A stretch of 64,000 nt of DNA from Neoarius graeffei (GCF_027579695.1 NC_083570.1:7736793-7800792), one strand, 5' to 3'; positions 1 through 11,680 are shown, counted from the stretch's first letter. Made by a program: numbers and translations. The notes: generated by a model from the sequence alone, not told the origin.

Positions 1-1660
1 AAATACAAGTTTCTTTTTTTTCAAAATAAATTATATTTCTTTTTCAATAATAAACTTATGTCATTATAAAAGTCTATGTAAAAGTTTTTAATTTTAATAT
101 CTAATTGTTTATTTATCATTTTTTGAATAATTATATCATGAAAGTTTGTATATTTGATACAATCTAGAAGCAGGTGTTTGACATTCTTTTACACTACAAG
201 TTGGACACTGATTGGAGGGTTTTTTTAAAAAAAAAAAAAGAAATTGTGTATGATTCAGTAGATATTTTCCAAATCTCAGTCTTGTAATTCTCCTGTGTTT
301 GTTTCTGTCAGAATATGTGGTATGTGTTGCAATATTTGGTTCAAGTTGGTCGAAGAATCTCCCAGTTTGGCAATTTTCCCATCCGTCTTGCCATATTGGA
401 AAAATAGCATCTTTGATATGTTTTGTGATATCAGAAGTGATAAAAGGGTAATGAATGTCACAATAGGTTTTATTTACTGATCTTTTGGCCAATTTATCAG
501 CTATTTCATTTCCTTTAATACCCACAGGAGCTGGAATCAAAAAACAACCTTACCACCCATAAGATAAAACTTGTACATAAGATATCGGAAAGCTAATAAT
601 TCTGTCATTATCTTCCTTTTGAATTTTTTGTAAGGCAGACAAGGAATATCAGAAAATATCACACTTTGAAAGCGAGGTTTATCAATAAGAACTTCCAAAA
701 CATTTGTAATTGCTAGTAACTCAGCTCTAAAAATAGTACCATTTGAGATTTTATAATCTTTTTGAATATTTTGACTTGGAATTACAACGCCAGATGCACA
801 ATCAAAATCTTTATTTGAACAATCAATAAATATATCTAAGTGTTGATTGTATTTGAGTTGAATGTTTTCTAATGCCGATTGTAACATGCAGCAACTACTA
901 TCCTCTTGTTTAGAGATTTTAGCGACTAAATCCAAGTCAACTTTTGGAGATTGGGATTCCCAGAATGGAAAAGGATCAACCAAAGGATTACAAGCTGGAA
1001 CCGGAAGATTATTAACCAAACGAACAACTTTAGAAAATATAGGACGAAAGTGAAGATTAAGGTCACAATTTTGTTCTTCAAAAAAACATTTTTTTTTTGT
1101 TGGATGATCTTCAAAAGATCTATATTTAATTGCACTTTGAGTTTGTTTGAATTCTCTTCTTAGGTCCAAAGGTATAATCGAGCAGTCTATCTCCAAAACA
1201 GAGATAGGAGTACATTGAAGAGCACCAGTGCAGATTCTAAGGCATTGATTTTGAATAACATCTAATTGTCTTTTCCTAGAAATACATGCAGTATCATAAA
1301 CTTCCCAACCATAATCATCTCATCTCATCTCATTATCTCTAGCCGCTTTATCCTTCTACAGGGTCGCAGGCAAGCTGGAGCCTATCCCAGCTGACTATGG
1401 GCGAAAGGCGGGGTACACCCTGGACAAGTCGCCAGGTCATCACAGGGCTGACACATAGACAACCATTCACACTCACATTCACACCTACGGTCAATTTAGA
1501 GTCACCAGTTAACTTAACCTGCATGTCTTTGGACTGTGGGGGAAACCGGAGCACCCGGAGGAAACCCACGCAGACCAACCATAATCAAGACATGATAAAA
1601 TTAAAGATTTATAGAGACTGATCATTGTTTCTTTGTCAATACCCCACTTGAGATTTACTA
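1..1660 (-). mobile_element. 3' part of an I/Nimb-like LINE (RT thumb and RNase H)
   Basis: Reading leftward, the frame starts near 1660 with a reverse-transcriptase thumb motif (SLYKSLILSCLDYG, about 1640-1578). A SINE interrupts it (1318-1574), and it resumes into an RNase H domain, seen as IFIDCSNKDFDCASG and, at 498-540, PVGIKGNEIADKLAK. RNase H with the GNEiADklAK motif at the C-terminus is typical of the I clade (I, Nimb, Outcast). The frames at 537-1196 and 136-540 are separate, so at least one frameshift lies between them and the copy is dead. Positions 1-135 are A/T-rich and are probably its 3' untranslated end. The 5' part (endonuclease and most of RT) is absent; beyond 1660 the sequence changes character. 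The exact clade is an inference. Confidence 0.75.
1318..1574 (-). mobile_element. tRNA-derived SINE, truncated, inserted in the LINE
   Basis: Same SINE family as the copies at 12413, 16095 and 52888, here reversed. It starts with the (ATCTC)n tail and the body 'tatctctagccgctttatcc' and lacks the tRNA-like head. A 13-bp direct repeat ccaaccataatca flanks it (1305-1317 and 1575-1587), a clear target-site duplication. Removing the SINE plus one repeat joins the LINE frame at LDYGW, so the SINE landed after the LINE. Confidence 0.9.
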
Positions 1661-1770
1661 ACACACCTGAAGGGTTCACACTTCCTGTCTGTTTCTTGTG
1701 TTGAAAGGCAGTCAGCATCCTTATTATTGCATTGCTGCCACCTTCTGGATCAATTCCTTGCACCATTATA

Positions 1771-3390
1771 AAGTGTCTTGCAAAAGTATTCATCCCCCTT
1801 GGTGTTTGTCCTGTTTTGTCACATTACAAGCTGGAATTAAAATCGATTTTGGGTGGGTTAGAACCATTTGATTTACACAACATACCGTACCAACCAATTT
1901 AAAGGTGAAAATTGTTGTTTTATTGTGCCACAAGCAATAATTAAGGTGAAAAAACAGAAATCTGGAGTGTGCATAGGTATTCACCCCCCAAAGTCAATAC
2001 TTTGTAGAGCCACCTTTTGCTGCAATTACAGCTGCAAGTCTCTTGGGGTATGTCCCTGTTAGCTTAGCACATCTAGCCACTGGGATTTTTTCCCATTCAT
2101 CAAGGCAAAACTGCTCACACTCCTTCAAGTTAGATGGGTTGCGTTGGTGTACAGCAATCTTCAAGTTATGCCACAGATTCTCAATTAGTTTGAGGTCTGG
2201 GCTTTGTTCAAGCCATTCCAAGACATTTAAATGTTTCCCTTTAAACCACTCCAGTGTAGCTTTCGCAGAATGTTTAGGATCATTGTCCTGCTGGAACGTG
2301 AACCTTCATCTCAGTCTCAAACCTCTGGCTGACTCAAACAGGTTTTCGTCCAGAATTGCCCTGTATTTAGTGCCATCCATCTTTCCTTCAGTCCTGACCA
2401 GCTTTCCTGTCCCTGCAGATGAAAAATATCCCCACAGCATGATGCTGCCACCACCATGCTTCACTGTAGGAGTGGTGCTCTAAGGATGTTGGGTTTGCAC
2501 CACACTTGGCATTTCCCATGATGGCCATAAAGACCAATTTTAGTCTCATCTGACCAGAGAATCTTCTTTCATTTGTTTGAGGAGTCTGCCACATGCTGTT
2601 GGGCAAACTGCAAAAATGTTTTCTTCTCATTTTTTTTTTCTGTAAGTAATGGCTTTTTTCTGGCCATTCTTCCATAAAGTCCCACTCTGTGGAGTGTACA
2701 GCTTAAAGTGGTCCTATGGACAGATACTCCCATCTCTGCTGTGGATCTTTGCAGCTCCTTCAGTGTTATCTTTGGTGTCTTTGTTGCATCTCTGATTAAT
2801 GCCCTCCTTGCCTGGTCTGTGAGTTTTGTTGGGCAGGGCCTTCTCTTGTCAGGTTTGTAGTGGTGCCATATTCTTTCCATTTTGCTATAATGGATTTAAT
2901 GGTGCTCCGTGGGATATTCAAAGTTTGGGATATTTTTTTTATAACCCAACCCTGATCTATACTTCTCCATAACTTTGTCTCTGACCTGTTTGGAGGCTCC
3001 TTGGTTTTCATGTTGCAGAGTCAGGGATCTTCCAGAACAGGTTGATTTATACGGATGTCATGTGACAGATCATGTGACACTTTGATTGTACACAAGTGGA
3101 TCTTAATCAACTAATTATGTGACTTATGAAGTGAATTGGTTGGAGCAGCTCTTATTTAGGGGTTTCACACGAAAGGGGGTGAATACCTATGCACACTCCA
3201 GATTTCTGTTTTTTTTTTCATCTTAATTATTGTTTGTGTCACAATAAAACAACAATTTTCACCTTTAAAGTAGTCGGCATGTTGTGTAAATCAAATGGTG
3301 CTAACCCTCCAAAAATCCATTTTAATTCCAGCTTGTAATACAACAAAACAGGACAAACACCAGGGGGATGAATACTTTTGCAAGGTACTG
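1771..3390 (-). mobile_element. Tc1-family DNA transposon, decayed autonomous copy
   Basis: The ends are inverted repeats of the type CAGTACCTTGCAAAAGTATT, flanked by TA at 1769-1770 and 3391-3392, the Tc1/mariner target. The 1.62-kb length is normal for the group. Long subterminal repeats (about 1790-1990 and 3170-3390) are present. Transposase pieces lie on the minus strand in order: an N-terminal paired-like helix-turn-helix (2796-3011, MKTKEPPNRSETKLWRS), a central part (2569-2880), the catalytic region (2388-2675) and a C-terminal part ending in EQSPDLKLIENLWHNLK (1994-2221). The pieces lie in different frames, so several frameshifts separate them and the enzyme cannot be made. Confidence 0.93.
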
Positions 3391-3423
3391 TACAGCGGCT
3401 TGCTGACATCCTGACCTCAGTAT

Positions 3424-3575
3424 TAAAAGCTTCTGTCTGAAAATGAGTTCAGCACAGAAACTCCATCACTGGGGGAAACTTTATTCTCCTGTGCTCTTAT
3501 CTTTTATTCTGCAAAGCTTTGATTGTAATATTTGAATAAAAATCCCAAACTCACAGATAAACCTGGATTTATAAG
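3424..3575 (-). repeat. Inverted copy of the DNA at 34258-34403
   Basis: About 145 bases here are the near-perfect reverse complement of 34258-34403, which lies 0.5 kb downstream of the TRIM gene. Both contain 'ataaacctggatttataagg' or its complement and 'cagcacagaaactccatcac'. It may be a TRIM 3'-flank duplicated in reverse, or a fragment of an unrecognised dispersed repeat. The match stops at 34403, where L1 sequence begins. Confidence 0.7.
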
Positions 3576-3579
3576 GTTC

Positions 3580-4163
3580 TATTAAAAAAGTAAATTTGAT
3601 TAAATGAAACACAACATGCATTTAATACAATTCAATACAACCTCTCTCTCTTCTCTCCAAGTCTTCATAATGGATCAGCACCAGAACATTAGTGCATTGA
3701 TGTTAGCTGGACTTCCTGCACATTTGCACCACCTTGATAACTGAAGCTTGATTGTATATTTTCTGAATCACTGAATGAAACAATTTCAGCTGTATGTAAT
3801 TCGGCTAAAGAGGAGCAAAAAACAAACAAACAGTGATGAGCCATTTGGGAGCTGAACAAGTCGATTCTGACTGTAAATAGATGATCAGTCCATATTATGT
3901 GCAACATTTTGGAATCATTGTTAAATTCACTGCTTATTCATGCAGTGTGACGTCTTTACGATACACAACAAGATCTGTTTTTTGTCTTGTTAATTTCGAG
4001 AGAGAGAAAAAAGGAGGCTGGTGAGGGAACGACTCACTTATAGCTGCTATAACGTAAGTGACAACAGGCTCTAACTCATTTCATGGATGTTCCACAACAT
4101 TAAATGTAGATATAAATGGATAAAAAGTATGATGTGTCATTTTGTACACTGACAAATACAACA
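3580..4163. other. No gene recognised
   Basis: A/T-rich sequence with only short chance reading frames. No splice-flanked coding exon, terminal repeats or known repeat body could be recognised here. Confidence 0.5.
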
Positions 4164-4476
4164 CCAATTCCAAAAAATTTGGGACGCTATGTAAACTGAA
4201 AATAAAAACAGAATGCGATAATTTGCAAATCATGGAAACCCGATATTTCATTGGAAATAGGACAAAGACAACAGATTGAATGCTGAAACTGAGAATTTTT
4301 TTTTTAAAATAAATGCTAATTTTATATTTGATGTCAGCAACAGATTTCAAGAAAGGACAGGGGCGTGTTTACCACTGTGTTGCATCACCTCTTCTTTGAA
4401 CAACGCTCTGTAAACGTTTGGGAACTGAGGAGACCAATTGCTGTAGTTTTGAAAGAGAAATGTTGTCCCACACTGA
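4164..4476. repeat. Fragment of a common fish DNA-transposon end
   Basis: The stretch beginning 'acaccaattccaaaaaattt' and containing 'gcatcacctcttctttgaac' matches, from memory, a terminal region dispersed in many fish genomes. I tentatively link it to the ISL2EU/IS4EU group but am unsure of that name. No transposase frame or second terminus is present, so it is a fragment. Confidence 0.5.
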
Positions 4477-4850
4477 AAAAAAAAAAAAACCTGTCAAAAA
4501 ACGGTCAATGACTGGCAGCTACGGCTGCCAAACAAAAACCATAAAATTAAGGTAAACTATCCTAATTCAACTTAAGTCCAGAAACATTACTTTTACAGAA
4601 ATTTTCATTAAATGGTCTGCAGAAAAATACCATTATTTTACAGATTTTTCCTAAATTATTACGATCAAACGCTTTTAATAAAGGGACAGTGCTAAGAGTT
4701 CTGCGGAAAAATGCTGTTATTCTACACATTTTTGCTAAATTATTATGATCAAACTCCTTTAATACGCCTTAAAAACCACATTAAAAAAACTGTATAACTG
4801 GCAGGTACGACTGCCAAACAAAAACCCTAAATATTTTCACTGTTAATTAT
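4477..4850. repeat. Internally duplicated repeat with 'actggcaggtacgactgcca' motif
   Basis: Two related halves are visible. The motif 'actggcagctacggctgcca' at about 4509-4535 recurs as 'actggcaggtacgactgcca' near 4797-4816. The block 'ctaaattattacgatcaaac' near 4650 recurs near 4735. This looks like an imperfect tandem duplication inside a non-coding element. Confidence 0.55.
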
Positions 4851-5789
4851 TCTCAACTTGAACTTAATTACAAACAAAATACACACCACTGTTGATTCTA
4901 AAACCCCTTTAATTAATGTATTGAGTTGTACATTTACATTATCAACCAATTATTCACAAACAGTTCTTCAGAGCCCCCCAGGAGGAAATGAAAAACTAAA
5001 AATTCTATTTCTCCATATGTGTATCTTCTCTGTTAACGGTACTATCTCACCTTTGAAACAGGTGGAGAGCTTTTGGGCTGAGGGGGTTGTGGTCTGTTGT
5101 TTTTTAGCTTGCATTTTCCATTTCAGTTTTGTTTTCCACATCATTCTCCTGACCCTTGGGGGCTCTGTATACTGTCATTCTGATAATATTTGTAGTATTT
5201 GTGGACAAGCATTACATTCTTGATTTAGAACCCTAAATATACAGTGTACTACTAAGCAAAATCAAAACATACCACAAAAGGTCAATGAATCTGAAGTGAC
5301 AGTGTAACGTAGCAGAAGAAGAATCCTCCTCCAAATTTCCAGAAATCAGCTGGATCTTTGGTGCATCTGGTGGTGGGGAAAGGAAAAAGGAAAAAGTAAG
5401 ATCTACTGAAATGTCCTTACTATAAAAAGTAGATTTTTTTTTTTTTTTTTACCATTTATTTAAACAGCCAGGAGGAGTTTGCAGTTTGCTATTTGGGGGT
5501 GTGACCTTTTTTTCTTTTTTTTTTTGCAACTTTCTAAAATAAAAGCCATAAGTGTGTCACTACACCCTATGGTTTAATTGATTAAACCTGATATGGGGTT
5601 TGAATCCCACCTCTGGCAGGACAAACAAACTTCTTTTCTTTCAAACATATTTAGTTTGTTTAAAACTGCAAGTGAGAGACAAACTTAGTTTGTTTCTTTA
5701 AAACACAAAATTAGCAACGGATTTTGTGTCTTTCAGACTGAAATAAAAACAGGATAACGCTGATTGTTCATTAGTGAGAAGACATGTAT
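4851..5789. other. No certain gene; one weak exon candidate and poly-T tracts
   Basis: Mostly A/T-rich, with poly-T tracts near 5425-5450 and 5508-5525. The 121-codon open frame at 4858-5223 has no recognisable family and no codon signal. On the minus strand an AG preceded by a pyrimidine-rich run (about 5390-5369) opens a short frame reading TKDPADFWKFGGGFFFCYV, treated as a candidate exon. Confidence 0.35.
5283..5368 (-). other. Candidate terminal exon of an unknown host gene
   Basis: Minus strand: a pyrimidine-rich stretch ending in CACCACCAG comes just before a frame reading CTKDPADFWKFGGGFFF, then CYVTLSLQIH and a stop. The protein family is not recognised. Its composition is unlike the surrounding A/T-rich DNA, which is the only reason to list it. 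It could be a chance frame. Confidence 0.2.
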
Positions 5790-6735
5790 ATATGTATTGT
5801 TAATGGAAAGAGACAAATTATTTTTTGATCCTGTTTGAATTGAGCCTTGATTCACAAATACAGTATATCGATGTTGTCGATTTAAAAGATAAGTTTGCTA
5901 GTCAGGGAAGTTGAAGTTTATTGTAAAACTATTGAAGTAAAAGCCTGTGAAAATACGTAATTATAAAGACAACTCACATAAGTGACGTTGTCTTGTTCAG
6001 CATTCACAGAAAGCCAGTCCTACAAGCAGCTCTCACGGACTTAAAGGGATGGTTCGGATCTTTTGACATGAAGCTGTATGACATCCTTATTAGCAGTGTC
6101 GTGCATCAACAGTGACTTTCCCCCTACTGCGTCCTGTGAGCAGAGTTCCGGCCCGGTCTTGGTGTTGAAATACGTAGTTCCGGCTGGTTGGCTGGGGTCG
6201 CAAAAATAAAGCGTTTTGCTTCTCAAAACAATATGCATTCAAAAGAGTAATACATTTGTATCACAAAACCGTGTGAACACTGTACACACTGTAAACAGGT
6301 GCGGCTGTCGGCAGCATAGGTTGGCAGGCGGCATTTCAACACCAAAACCGGCCGGAACTCTGCTCACAGGACGCAGTAGGGGGAAAGTCACTGTTGATGC
6401 ACGACACTGCTAATAAGGATGTCATACAGCTTCATGTCAAAAGATCCGAACTATCCCTTTAACTGACTAACTCTTCTTTCACAGTGCTGCAGCTCTCAAC
6501 AACAGCAGACTTGTAGTCATTTTCATCTCTTTTAATACTTTTCCCCTCATTATGTGTCGAGCTAACGGCTATGTCGCTGTTAATGACTATGGTTCTTTAC
6601 TATATCTACGACAAGCTATGACTTTCTTTACTTGTAAAATCATCTTTTAAATTGACAAACATCATATGTGTGATTCACGGCCCAATTCAAACAGGCTCAA
6701 GAAATAATTTGTCTCTCACCATTGACTGCCATACA
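5790..6735. mobile_element. Foldback (inverted-arm) element enclosing a MITE
   Basis: Arms at about 5790-5905 and 6605-6735 are inverted copies; both contain 'gagacaaattatttyttgat' and the 'tttgaattgrgcc' block, with somewhat lower similarity inward. No coding capacity is visible. The true outer ends were not found. A separate TTAA-flanked MITE sits between the arms. Confidence 0.65.
6045..6458. mobile_element. Kolobok/T2-type palindromic MITE with TTAA target
   Basis: The outer roughly 115 bases at each end are inverted copies of each other (AGGGATGGTTCGGATCTTTT against its complement ending ATCCCT). TTAA occurs on both sides (6041-6044 and 6459-6462). Ends reading TTAAAGGG with a TTAA duplication are known from the T2/Kolobok MITEs of frogs and fish; piggyBac also uses TTAA and is the alternative. 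It is non-coding and about 414 bp long. Confidence 0.8.
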
Positions 6736-7849
6736 AACCTTTTCTGAAATAAGGTCCCATGGGGCACACCGGAAGGAGCGTGACTTCGGCTCATGGTAAA
6801 ACTATTTACAAATCTGTGCGGAGAGTTGTGTCTGTATCGATTGTAAATGTGAAAAAGAATCACAAGCACACAAATCACCACACACATTTGAAAATCTTCC
6901 GCGGCAGAAGTGTAGCAAAAGTCACGTGTGAAAAGAGCCAACTGAGAGGCCCATGTGAGTTGTAACTGATGTCTTGTTTGTATTTCCAGCTCTTGGAGCA
7001 AAACACTTTGACTTTTCCACCAAGGCTTTAAAAGATTTGTCTACACTTACAGATCTCCATCATAATGTAAGGGATAGTGGAGAACATTGACTAATATCTT
7101 GCCTTACAGTATATATCGCAGTGGATACTTACTAATGGTAGACTTGTCTCTCCGTTGGGTGCCTGTTCTCTGATGTAAACCTTGTTCAAACGCTTGATCT
7201 ACAAAAAATATAAGCAAATTTCTCATCATTAGCAGTTATCAGTGTTGGAAATGAGAATGTAAAAATATTAAGAAATAAACAGGCAGTTACACATACATAA
7301 CACACATACATAAGGCCAAATATAACATCTCTGTAACATCTCTCCAAGACAAGCATAAGCCTTATCATATACTGTATTTCTGTGTAATTTAGGGGGGAGC
7401 TAATGTAAAAATCTTCAAAGCAGTTTGATATCAAAGTCCAGTGTGTAGTATTTTGTGGTATTTAGTCCATATAGGGCACCTGAAAGAAATGGAATATAAT
7501 ATTCATATGCTGTTTTTCTTAGCATATAACTGCATGAAAATAAGCATCATCACCTTGCCTTGACGAGCGTCTCTGGAATTATAATGAGAAGTATCAGTGA
7601 ATTTATATAGTATGTATATAAGTACATGTAATTTAACATAAATGTTGATTCATTCCAACTTGGATGTATTGCTAGGTATTCATTAAGTGAATAAATATCC
7701 ATTAATCAAGCAGTTACTGTTTTTGTTCTCCGTCGAAATCCCACAACTCGGATTCAGTCAAAATAAAATGGCAAGCAGATGTAAAATAATCCAGGTAATA
7801 ATCCAGGTAATCCATTAGTGGTCAGATAGTCCACTAGTGGACTGACTGA
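6736..7849. other. No certain gene; one spliced-exon candidate
   Basis: Holds no recognised family. A possible minus-strand exon lies at 7134-7199. A fragment beginning near 7436 ('ccagtgtgtagtattttgtg') resembles a dispersed fish repeat. The tandem words 'ataatccaggtaatccatta' and 'gtccactagtgg' near 7790-7845 are simple local duplications next to the hAT end. Confidence 0.4.
7134..7199 (-). other. Candidate 66-bp internal exon of an unknown host gene
   Basis: On the minus strand a polypyrimidine run ends in TTTTTTGTAG, followed by 66 bases open in one frame (IKRLNKVYIREQAPNGET, then SLPL) and a strong donor GTAAGTATC. Exact multiples of three, a good acceptor and a good donor together are unusual for chance. 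The family is not recognised and no partner exon is proven; the candidate at 5283-5368 is on the same strand downstream. Confidence 0.3.
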
Positions 7850-8874
7850 CAGGGTTGCCAGAAACTGCTGACGTTCTCCAGCCCAAAATATGTTCAAAAC
7901 CCGCCAACATGCACTTAAAACCGCCCAAAATGTAAAATGTACTTGATGCCTATCTTGTAAAGTAAAAATATGCAGCTAAAGTCCAGTATACTATTTGTAA
8001 ATCGAACAAATAGCAACATGAGCCCATCAGTGCTGGAGGTGAAGAATCTGCTGTCTGGTACTCGGCTCCGTGGGGTTCAATCAGATTATAACTCTGCAAT
8101 CATCTGCTGTGTTCTGAATCCTACATGCACCAGTAGGTGGCGCACACGCATAATATTATGTAGGCTATGTTAGGCTACGATGCATATCTAACATCTGCAT
8201 TGCCGAGGTTATTTATTTTTTATTTATTTATCTTTTTTGTTTTATTAATTTTATAGGCCTAGTTATTCTGCTTAATTTATTTTTGTCTACATCCATGTAT
8301 TTTCTTCATCTGTTATACTGATTTTTGTGGATTTGTTAGATTGTACCTGTTTTATATACTTCAATTAAAAAAAAGTGAGGCTGCGATGCATGGCTGAATG
8401 TAACATGAGAAGAGAAAATGGAGAATGGATTGCGTCATTCTTATTTACTAGTTTATGAGTTCAGTTTCTGCACTACATTACACACATTCATATTAGTCTT
8501 ACAGTTACATCGACTTTTTTTTGTTTAAATAATACTTAATGAGATTAATGTTTATCGTTAATGATTAATTTAGGACAATGCTCGATTTTGGTTGTTTAAA
8601 ATACCTAAGGGGTGCTGGGTAAACTAGGTCTCTGACTTGCCTCAGTTGACCAAAGAGAGCTGTTTTTCCTGATTTCCTTCGCATATTCAAGAACATCATT
8701 CGGCTTAGGTGTTTACATTCTCTCCCATCTCTGCTTTCTAGTGGGAGTGAAACTATATAAACATCTGATAAAAACCCGCCGAACTAACGTCAAACCCGCC
8801 CAATTTTTGTCGACCAGCCCAAGCCATTTTCACCCGCAAAGTAGAATTCAAAACCGCCCAATCTGGCAACACTG
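7850..8874 (-). mobile_element. hAT MITE (ends CAGNGTTGCCAGA), copy A
   Basis: The left end reads cagggttgccaga and the right end complements as cagtgttgccaga. The flanks ctgactga (7842-7849) and ccgactga (8875-8882) form an 8-bp target duplication with one difference, as expected for hAT. About 1.0 kb, non-coding. It is in reverse orientation relative to copies B (15917) and C (61819) and is the only one of the three with both ends, because DIRS DNA cuts off the other two. Confidence 0.88.
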
Positions 8875-10137
8875 CCGACTGACGCTCGCGCCGTATCCAG
8901 AGCCATAGAGATCTACCGATCGCTCTGCCGGATCCAACTGACGGATTTTCAAAAAAGAAGGCGCGCGCACAGTTGTCACTGGCCAGTTTTCATGATGAGA
9001 GCCACTTCAACCAATCACATTCAAAGCAACGTGGTATCTTTTTCTTTATCGAGAAAAGGTGATAAAGAAAATAAATTTTTATTTTTATTTGTAGGCTGAT
9101 CAGTTCCATAAGCATCTCTCTCTCTCTGTCGCACACTATATACTGCATTATGTGTAAAGCACTATATAAACAAAGGTGAGTTGACTTCACTTAATTTAAG
9201 CAAAATATCAAACGCATCAATATTTTACTCGCATTCCAGAATCTGGACATCATTTAGGTTTTCATGGCGCTGTCATTTTCACTGTGCTGAACAGCACATA
9301 AAGGGCTATTCCAGTTCAGTGCAACACAATAGATAGACATTATTTTAATCTACATTGGAATTTATAAATGCTAACCCACTCATAACTTTTTATTTCATCA
9401 TCTGAATTCAAGCTTTACCCATCCACAAGTTTACCGATTGCACGTGAGCGCGCCACCGCCCTGTTTCTGACCGCCCCTTCCCCCGCACGTGACGCGGCCA
9501 GACAGCCAACCGGAAGACGCGCCAGATGTGGCTCCGCCCTCCAGAGAGAGCCTGACCGACGCTCAGAAGGGAAGAAACAAAGCCAAGTGTATATGACAGC
9601 ACTGTGTCAACTCGCCGCCGCCGGGAACTTTTCTAACTACTCCGCATATTAGAATATAAATGTTTATTGAAGCTGCTTATAAAGCGAGTTTGCGAGCAAT
9701 TTAAACAAGCCAGCCATCAGTGCATGCATCATTCTTTGTGATAATTCACATCCATTAGGCATTTCCAGTATTGTTGATGGGTAACATTTGAAAAGATTGA
9801 ACTCAGTATCGCACCCTATTTTTCCCTGATAATTCTACACTGTGAACAACGAACTCATGTTAAATTAGTCGAATAAAAATCAACCAGACAAACGTTGCTG
9901 TCCATAAATTCCAGCACAAATAGTGTCCATTTCAAAAAGGCACAAACTTCTAAAGTAGATAAACAGCGTCTTAAAGCTGTATATCGCAGTTTATAGTCAA
10001 AGTCTAGAGCAGCTTTTATCTGCATCAAACAGTCATAACTTTAATAGATATTTGATAGATTGGAGCCGCTTAGTCCTTTTTTACCTGTTGAAATAACTGA
10101 AATTCACTGCTGACTACAATCATATAGATCCTAACGT

Positions 10138-10240
10138 GTGGGAATGGTTTAAGGTCAAACAAATAGCAGTTGTCATGGGTCAAACACTTTCACGGATAAG
10201 GAAACAAGAACAAAAGGATCTGATTGATAAAATTAATACA
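10138..10240 (+). mobile_element. L1 ORF2 linker fragment, block copy A
   Basis: Encodes WEWFKVKQIAVVMGQTL and then SRIRKQEQKDLIDKIN, which matches the L1 copy at 35760-35850 (GKKLSRIRRQEQKDLIDKIN). In L1 this lies between endonuclease and RT. It is cut on the right by DNA resembling a hAT end (caggcacgtgcacacatagg). The same fragment is in copies B and C. Confidence 0.7.
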
Positions 10241-10589
10241 CAACCAGGCACGTGCACACATAGGGCTTTAGGGGTGCTTGAGCCCCTGCCCTTTTTGCCT
10301 CGAATTAAATGTTGCCCTTTTAAATCTGCTTGTTAACTTGTTTGGCTGGGTGACCATTCTCATAGCAGCAACACTGATAAGGCAGTGGATCTGTCACTGG
10401 TAGGAGTGGATCAGTGTGGCCCTCTGATGGACCCTTTCCACTGATGGATGCGGTAGAGAGGGGTCAGAAATTATACAACAACAAATGGGCTACAGTTACA
10501 CCGAAAATGTGCACTTACTGTATTTATAAACTGTATTACGCATCATGCAAATGTAAAACAAACACGATGAAAAAAACTGAAGCATCATC

Positions 10590-10800
10590 TTTAATCAAAA
10601 TATATTTATTTAATCATCTTTAATAAAAATATTTACTAAAAACAATATCATCTAAATATTTACGAATAATAAAAATCTTAATATTTACAAATAAAATTAT
10701 CAAAATATTTACAAGTAATAAAATAATAAATCAAAATATTTACAAATGAAATAAAAATTAATTTACAGGCGTTAAAATAAGGAACTTAACCAAAATATAT
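10590..10800. repeat. A/T-rich degenerate repeats downstream of BTG copy A
   Basis: Many imperfect repetitions of a word like 'aaatatttacaaataat', ending in 'ccaaaatatatccaataaat'. It lies in the 3' flank of the gene and is likely transcribed as 3' UTR if the polyadenylation signal is distal. Shared with copies B and C. Confidence 0.75.
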
Positions 10801-10951
10801 CCAATAAATTGGATATATACGTGCAGCGAGACCAGTCATTAAAATCATCGTTTAAAATGTCAAACAGATGTGGGCCAGATGTGCTGAGAGATTAGCTGGA
10901 GACGGTCATCACAGAGTTGAGATGAGTCTCCAGCGGCAGTGGTGTGGACTC

Positions 10952-11680
10952 CTACAGCACACCTATGGACCCGTTCTCCCCGATCCGGTAGGACACTTCG
11001 TAGGGGTCGACCCACACTGTCAGCTCACACGGTAAGAGGGCGCGAACCTGCTCCATGCTGAGACCACTGGTGTAAGCAGCCTTCCCTACTAGCGGCTCCA
11101 TCCTGCGATTGATTCTGAGGCATCGATATCCCGAACCTCTGAACGGTGCGGCAGGGAACCAGTGGTGCTCATAATGCTCTGGAATCAAAGAAAACAGACT
11201 TTTAAAAACTCTGTTCAACTCGCAGATTGTTTTAAGAATAGATTTGTTATTAGAATATCATGACTATCATTCACTTGGGATGAGGCTCTCGAGAAAGGCA
11301 GCATTTCTGGGCAGTGTTAATGCTCCCGAGATAAAAATCTGTCCGCCATTAAATCTAGGTCTTTATACATCACTGACTTTAACTGAATGCCACACTAATA
11401 AGCTTTCCCTTTTTCTCAGACCACAGCAAGGAGTCGGTATAATTGTAAAGGTATTTGTCCATTTCAGTGAAAACGAAAAAGAAGTAGATCGAATAAAGAC
11501 TAAATATGATGTGGATCCTTTTGTCAGAAGTCACAGGTGTGTAATGTGGTGTTTAATCTCACCTCCTAACGCCTCTTCCAGAGAACGGCTGAAGTGTTGG
11601 AGCTGTTTTTCGGACAGAGGTCCTCTTCCTCTCAGTAATCCGGTGATGAAGGTCACCGCTGTGGTCACCTCGACTTTCAT
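10952..11680 (-). CDS. BTG/Tob-family antiproliferative protein (APRO domain), copy A
   Basis: Two coding exons: 11563-11680 (ATG at 11680) and 10952-11178, joined by a GT-AG intron, give 114 codons. The product is essentially a bare APRO domain. Exon 1 encodes [19 protein letters not shown]; the join reads [13 protein letters not shown]; box A reads [16 protein letters not shown]; box B reads [19 protein letters not shown] and the protein stops at SIGVL. BTG1/2 run on past this point, so the C-terminus is unusually short. BTG proteins bind the CAF1/CNOT7 deadenylase through these boxes and slow cell division; the tryptophan and aspartate of box B are retained. Closest in feel to the fish 'maternal B9.10-like' genes. 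A 5' UTR exon ends at 11809 with a perfect GTAAGT donor. Its frame is complete, so it may be active. Confidence 0.9.

Noticed and set aside
2043-2483. 146-codon frame on the plus strand
   Set aside because: Antisense of the Tc1 transposase.
7970-8173. Conserved 67-codon frame, copies at 22625 and 62490
   Set aside because: Lies inside the hAT MITE; conservation is due to the duplication and no family is recognisable.
10136-10336. Conserved 66-codon frame MWEWFKVKQ, three copies
   Set aside because: It is an L1 ORF2 fragment running into a hAT-like end, copied with the block; not a gene.
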